A stretch of 64,000 nucleotides of DNA from BA4 sp044376575 (GTDB taxonomy: Bacteria; Bacteroidota; Bacteroidia; CAIKAF01). How positions within the stretch are numbered: the first letter of the stretch is position 1; each line of letters begins with the position of its first letter. The position numbers and the translations under genes were made by a program. The stretch covers positions 1 to 64,000 of the forward strand of contig JBILKR010000007.1 in NCBI GenBank assembly GCA_044376575.1. The letters run 5' to 3'. Shown here piece after piece: positions 60,192 to 64,000 of the stretch. Below the pieces are notes generated by a model, which ran no database searches, was not told where the DNA came from, and was given only the letters and a program-made list of their open reading frames with translations.

Positions 60192-62369
60192 CTACTTCAT
60201 AAATAACAATTCCCTGTACTTAGGAAGTGGCCAGTCCTCATCATCAATAAGTAATTCTAATTTGTCAACATGATATCTTATTTTTTCAAAATAAGGGCGA
60301 ACTTTCAGACAATAGACATCCGCCCTAAGTGATTCAACATCAATAGTATTTGCTCTCTTACGCTCTTCGGTCATTTCATTTACCAGTTGATGAATAATGC
60401 TGATATGTTCTGAAATTTCTTTAATTAAACCCTGAACGTAAGATGTATCAATGCTTACCTCTTTCAATCCCCTGTAATTACTAATTAACTGGTTTTGATA
60501 TTTAATGGCCGTAGGGATAATATGATTTAATGACAAATCGCCAATTACTCTCGATTCTATCTGTACTTTAAGAATATATTCATCCAGCATCAAATTTGTT
60601 CTGGCATCCATTTCTATTTCAGAAAAAACATTATGCTTTACAAATAATGATTTAAATTTTTTATCGTTATACACGTTCAACGCTTCAGGAGTAGTTTTAA
60701 AATTATTCAACCCTCTTTTTTTAGCTTCGGCCAGCCATTCCTCACTATAGTTATCACCTTCAAACAATATATTCTTGCTCTTTTTAATATACTGTCTTAA
60801 TATATTAACGATGGCTACTTCTTTCTTCTCTTCTTTCTGCATTTCTTTTTCCAGGTCAGCGATAAATTCGGTAAGGACTTCAGCAACCACTGTATTCAAT
60901 ACCGTCATCGGTACTGAGGATATTGCCGTTGAACCAACTGCGCGAAACTCAAACTTATTTCCTGTAAAAGCAAAAGGAGATGTACGATTACGATCTGTTT
61001 TATCAAGAATAATTTCAGGAACTTTACTTATTCCTAATTTCAGATATGGATTATCACCTTTATCGATTTTTACACTGGTATTCTTTTCCAGTTCTTCCAG
61101 CACTGATGTCAACTCCGTTCCCAGAAAAACTGAAACAATTGCCGGTGGAGCCTCATGCCCACCCAATCGCAAATCATTACTGGCCGAAGCAATGCTTGCC
61201 CTGAGAATATCTGCATAATCATGTACCGCTTTAATTGTACAAACCAAAAAGGTCAAAAACTGCAAATTCTCTTTGGGCTTACTGGTAGGCATCAACAGGT
61301 TTTTACCGGTATTCGTAGCCAATGCCCAGTTGTTATGCTTTCCGGAACCATTAATACCTTTAAATGGTTTCTCATGAAAAAGCACCTTGAACTGATGCTT
61401 ATCTGCAATACGTTCCATGATATCCATCAACAATAAATTATGATCAACAGCGAGATTTACCTCTTCGTATTGTGGTGCTACTTCAAACTGGCCCGGTGCT
61501 ACTTCATTATGCCTTGTTCTCACAGGAATACCCAGCCTTAGGGCTTCTGTTTCAAACTCTAACATAAAATTAGTGACCCTTCTTGGAATTGAACCAAAAT
61601 AATGATCACTTAACTGCTGACCTCTTGAAGGAGAATGGCCAAACAATGTTCTTCCGCACATCACCAGATCCGGACGAGACAAGTACAATGCTTTATCCAC
61701 CAAAAAATATTCCTGCTCGGCACCCAAAGAAACTGTTACATGCTGCACATCCTTATCAAACAACTGACATACCTGCGTAGCTGCTTTGTCAATAGCGTGT
61801 ATCGCCTTTAAAAGAGGAGCTTTATTATCTAATGCTTCTCCGGTATAAGAAACAAAAACAGTTGGAATACATAATGTTTTTGCATCTGCAATTTCATAAA
61901 TAAAAGATGGTGAAGAAGGATCCCAGGCAGTATATCCCCTGGCTTCAAAAGTAGATCGAATACCTCCATGTGGAAAAGATGATGCATCAGGTTCCTGTTG
62001 AACCAATGCTGAACCTTTAAACCGCTCTATCGCCTTGCCGTTTCTTAACTCAAAAAAAGAATCATGTTTTTCTGCAGTTGTGCCGCGTAACGGATGAAAC
62101 CAATGTGTAAAATGAGTAACACCTTTAGCCATTGCCCACGATTTCATTGCAGTAGCCACTGCATCTGCAGTATCATGATCAATCCTCTCCCCTTTTTCAA
62201 TACAATTCACAAGTCTTTCAAATACATCGCTGGATAGATGCGAGCGCATTTCTTCAATTCCAAAAACATTTTCTCCAAAATAGTTGGATATATTTCCAAC
62301 AGGACGCTTATAAATCGAGTATTCTCTTTTAGAAATTTCGGATATGGCCTGAAATCTGTGTTTAGACAT
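60192..62369 (-). CDS. glnN: glutamine synthetase type III
   Basis: 725 residues, the large GSIII form. Characteristic N-terminal FGENVFGIEEMRSHLSSD and catalytic segment THFTHWFHPLRGTTAEKHDSF, plus LGAEQEYFLVDK, GSGKHNNWALATNTGKNLLMPT and FELRNG. Converts glutamate, ammonia and ATP to glutamine; the main GS in many Bacteroidota. A -7 promoter element lies upstream. No glnB- or amtB-like gene nearby. Confidence 0.97.
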   Translation of the reverse strand: MSKHRFQAISEISKREYSIYKRPVGNISNYFGENVFGIEEMRSHLSSDVFERLVNCIEKGERIDHDTADAVATAMKSWAMAKGVTHFTHWFHPLRGTTAEKHDSFFELRNGKAIERFKGSALVQQEPDASSFPHGGIRSTFEARGYTAWDPSSPSFIYEIADAKTLCIPTVFVSYTGEALDNKAPLLKAIHAIDKAATQVCQLFDKDVQHVTVSLGAEQEYFLVDKALYLSRPDLVMCGRTLFGHSPSRGQQLSDHYFGSIPRRVTNFMLEFETEALRLGIPVRTRHNEVAPGQFEVAPQYEEVNLAVDHNLLLMDIMERIADKHQFKVLFHEKPFKGINGSGKHNNWALATNTGKNLLMPTSKPKENLQFLTFLVCTIKAVHDYADILRASIASASNDLRLGGHEAPPAIVSVFLGTELTSVLEELEKNTSVKIDKGDNPYLKLGISKVPEIILDKTDRNRTSPFAFTGNKFEFRAVGSTAISSVPMTVLNTVVAEVLTEFIADLEKEMQKEEKKEVAIVNILRQYIKKSKNILFEGDNYSEEWLAEAKKRGLNNFKTTPEALNVYNDKKFKSLFVKHNVFSEIEMDARTNLMLDEYILKVQIESRVIGDLSLNHIIPTAIKYQNQLISNYRGLKEVSIDTSYVQGLIKEISEHISIIHQLVNEMTEERKRANTIDVESLRADVYCLKVRPYFEKIRYHVDKLELLIDDEDWPLPKYRELLFMK

Positions 62370-62399
62370 TTTTTATTATTTTAGGTATAAATTTAACCC

Positions 62400-62407
62400 C
62401 AAAATTA
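62400..62407 (-). promoter_or_regulatory. Bacteroidota -7 promoter element for glnN
   Basis: Minus-strand TAATTTTG, perfect TAnnTTTG, 30 bases before the glnN start (62369). No obvious -33 motif at the expected spacing. Confidence 0.4.
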
Positions 62408-62493
62408 CATATTTTATTCATTTTTCATAAAAACACCTCCGTTTTTAGACCTATTTTTTCAAAATATATTAATAAACCAATGTACTTATGCAT

Positions 62494-62518
62494 AAAAAAA
62501 GCGGCCTTAGCCGCTTTT
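62494..62518 (-). terminator. rho-independent terminator behind the sigma factor / small ORF
   Basis: Stem AAAGCGGC (62498-62505) and GCCGCTTT (62510-62517) with loop CTTA, T-rich on the minus-strand 3' side. It lies 20 bases beyond the possible small gene at 62538. Confidence 0.85.
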
Positions 62519-62537
62519 AAATTTTCCTTCAATCCTT

Positions 62538-62687
62538 TTAATTGTTAATGAAATACATGTCTTGTATTTTTTTAAACTTTATTACTTGCAAGGCTGCAGC
62601 ATATCCTAAAATAAAATGAGTAGGATAAGTAAACCTTGATGAATGATTGCCGGATGATTTTTTGTTTGGAGTAGAGTTTATTTTCAT
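62538..62687 (-). CDS. possible 49-residue protein between sigma factor and terminator
   Basis: An ATG at 62687 opens 49 codons ending with TAA at 62540-62538, between the ECF sigma gene stop (62748) and the terminator at 62494. Protein start MKINSTPNKKSSGNHSSRF, then YPTHFILGYAAALQVIKFK. Composition is protein-like, with a weak hydrophobic stretch. No homologue recognised and no Shine-Dalgarno seen, which is normal in Bacteroidota. The position inside the transcript is its main support. Confidence 0.4.
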   Translation of the reverse strand: MKINSTPNKKSSGNHSSRFTYPTHFILGYAAALQVIKFKKIQDMYFINN

Positions 62688-62747
62688 TCGCAAATTTTTT
62701 ATCAATAACGAATAAAAAACAAACTTCGTATATCAATCTCAAAAAAT

Positions 62748-63338
62748 CTAATCTACAAACTGATATTCAATATCTTTCATCATCTTTCGAAGATTAATCA
62801 AAGCATATCTCATTCTACCCAACGCAGTATTTATACTCACATTTGTCTGATCAGCGATTTCCTGAAAACTTAAATCAGCATAATGTCTCATATATAATAC
62901 CTCTTTTTGTTCTTTTGGAAGTCGTTCAATCAATACCTGAATTCTCTTTTCCAGTTGAGATTTCATCAGCTTATCTTCTGCATTGGTATCGGTTAGCTTA
63001 ATTACGGAAAAAATATCGAAATCTTCTTTTTTAGTTTCAAAACGCGGCATTCGTTTTTCTTTTCTAAAGTGATCTATAATCAGGTTATGTGCTATGCGCA
63101 TTACCCAAGGTAAAAATTTACCTTCTTCGTTATACTTGCCAGATTTAAGCGTGTTTACTACTTTAATAAATGTATCCTGAAACAGGTCTTCAGCAAGTTC
63201 ATGATCTTTCACCATGTTAACAATAAATGACTTTACCTTTGTACGATGTCTTTTTAGTAAAACATCAAAACATGCATGTTCACCATTAACATAGTTAACA
63301 ACAAGCTCATGATCAGAAAACAACATTAAATTACGCAT
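62748..63338 (-). CDS. ECF-type RNA polymerase sigma-70 family factor
   Basis: 196 residues. Region 2 (AEDLFQDTFIKVVNTLKSG, KFLPWVMRIAHNLIIDHFRKEKR at about 50-95) and region 4 (LPKEQKEVLYMRHYADLSFQEIADQTNVSINTALGRMRYALINLR). No anti-sigma gene is next to it; the downstream gene is only a 49-codon candidate. Divergent from the SirB1-like gene at 63545. Confidence 0.93.
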   Translation of the reverse strand: MRNLMLFSDHELVVNYVNGEHACFDVLLKRHRTKVKSFIVNMVKDHELAEDLFQDTFIKVVNTLKSGKYNEEGKFLPWVMRIAHNLIIDHFRKEKRMPRFETKKEDFDIFSVIKLTDTNAEDKLMKSQLEKRIQVLIERLPKEQKEVLYMRHYADLSFQEIADQTNVSINTALGRMRYALINLRKMMKDIEYQFVD

Positions 63339-63544
63339 ACGCTTAAGTTTTAAAGGTTAATAACTATGAAAAAACGCGTATGTGTATATTCGATAAGTGT
63401 ATATTTTAATTATAATTCTTTAAACGTGATACAAAAATAAAAGTTACAATTGATTTAAAAAATATTTATCGAATTCATTTCATCCTTATTAAACTCAAGT
63501 AAAAATGGTATTTATCATTCATAAACTTTTTATAAAATTGTATC

Positions 63545-64000
63545 ATGTTAAAGGATGAGGAGAAGGAAATTGATTCCATGATAAAATTGCTGGATGATAA
63601 AGATCAGGAAGTTATTCAACTTATTACTGATCGTCTCATTTTAATTGGTAAGGCTGCCATTCCTAAACTAGAAGAAGCATGGGAACATTCAGTAGATACT
63701 GATTTTCAAAACAAAATTGAATCGATTATTCATTCGATTCAGTTTGAGACTATCATTACTGATCTGAAAAAATGGAAAAAAGATCAGTCCATTGATTTAT
63801 TTGAAGGTGCCATGATATTGGCGAGATATCAGTATCCTGATATCGATGATAAGTTATATAAAAAAATCATCAATAAAATCATCAAAGATTGTGAGGTTGA
63901 AATCCATCAGGAGCAAACAATCATGCAGAAGGTAAAAGTGATTAATCATATTCTTTTCGATGTGTATGGCATCGTCGGAAATAAGAAACATTTTCTTTCA
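63545..64000 (+). CDS. SirB1/transglutaminase-like family protein, N-terminal part (cut by window edge)
   Basis: Open frame of 152 codons to the window end with an ATG at 63545. Helical pattern MLKDEEKEIDSMIKLLDDKDQEVIQLITDRL, IPKLEEAWEHSVDTDFQNKIESIIHSIQFE, LFEGAMILARYQYPD and KVIN HILFDVYGI typical of Bacteroidota proteins whose later part is a Transglut_core2 (SirB1) domain. The catalytic part lies beyond the window. Assignment from pattern and memory of the family. Confidence 0.8.
   Translation, partial: MLKDEEKEIDSMIKLLDDKDQEVIQLITDRLILIGKAAIPKLEEAWEHSVDTDFQNKIESIIHSIQFETIITDLKKWKKDQSIDLFEGAMILARYQYPDIDDKLYKKIINKIIKDCEVEIHQEQTIMQKVKVINHILFDVYGIVGNKKHFLS

Noticed and set aside
1..64000. 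CRISPR arrays, insertion sequences, prophage or plasmid functions
   Set aside because: I found no regular direct repeats with spacers, transposase or integrase genes, phage structural genes or replication-initiator genes.

Overview
The window is a 64 kb chromosomal segment of an AT-rich member of the Bacteroidota. Several independent signs support this: two secreted proteins with phylum-typical C-termini (a gliding-motility/CHU_C-type end and a type IX secretion sorting domain), a type III glutamine synthetase, DUF4369/thioredoxin and FtsX-type permease proteins, and many genes preceded by the Bacteroidota -7 promoter element TAnnTTTG, twice with a TTTG about 18-19 bases further upstream. The mix of genes fits a Chitinophagales/Saprospirales/Sphingobacteriales-like lineage, but the sequence alone does not fix the genus. 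Most of the window is ordinary, densely packed core genome. I see no phage, CRISPR array, transposase or classical defence island.

Layout. 1-9.9 kb: recF (cut by the left edge), a membrane-anchored TPR protein, ribH, a Bcp peroxiredoxin, an FtsX-like permease, an outer-membrane barrel, a MATE exporter, recG and a nitronate monooxygenase-like enzyme. 10-18.8 kb: CPBP protease, S4 RNA-binding protein, a Pif1/RecD-like helicase with an added C-terminal HTH region, then a tight minus-strand operon aroC - dicarboxylate/glutamate symporter - small membrane protein - VanX-like dipeptidase - DUF819 - methyltransferase. 18.9-25.3 kb: RimB-like protease plus phosphoribosyltransferase, ftsH-rsfS, birA, SRPBCC protein, pyrE, NUDIX hydrolase and tRNA-Ser(UGA). 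25.3-34.5 kb is the most accessory-looking part: AraC regulator with SDR and membrane protein, DUF1905, a sterol-desaturase-family enzyme, a decayed SRPBCC pseudogene, a DUF1569/DinB-like protein, an alpha/beta hydrolase, an NAD(P)-binding protein, a gliding-type secreted protein with a G10 tract upstream, a Crp/Fnr regulator, and intergenic repeats including a REP-like palindrome.

34.5-52.2 kb: YceI lipoprotein, tRNA-His(GUG), a flippase, two small membrane proteins, an M16 peptidase pair (one active, one degenerate), a GlmM-type phosphohexomutase, cysteine desulfurase, an MBL-fold hydrolase, an S9 oligopeptidase, purA, a STAS protein, Fur, Rel/SpoT, fumarylacetoacetase and an HD hydrolase. 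52.2-64 kb: a double-USP protein, a T9SS-sorted lipase-like hydrolase, a thioredoxin-like secreted protein - nth - GroES-like protein - second Bcp operon, recA, a TPR lipoprotein, glnN, an ECF sigma factor followed by a possible 49-codon gene and a terminator, and the start of a SirB1/transglutaminase-like gene cut by the right edge.

Functional themes are DNA repair (recF, recG, nth, recA, Pif1-like helicase), membrane proteostasis (ftsH, CPBP, M16, S9, M15), thiol/peroxide handling (two Bcp, thioredoxin-like protein) and nucleotide/stringent control (Rel next to Fur-STAS-purA). No clear new multi-gene system is visible. The best leads are small: the G-tract upstream of a secreted protein, the SRPBCC pseudogene, the dispersed intergenic repeats, a duplicated tRNA-Ser 3' end, the unannotated small gene behind the sigma factor, and an atypical stand-alone GroES homologue.
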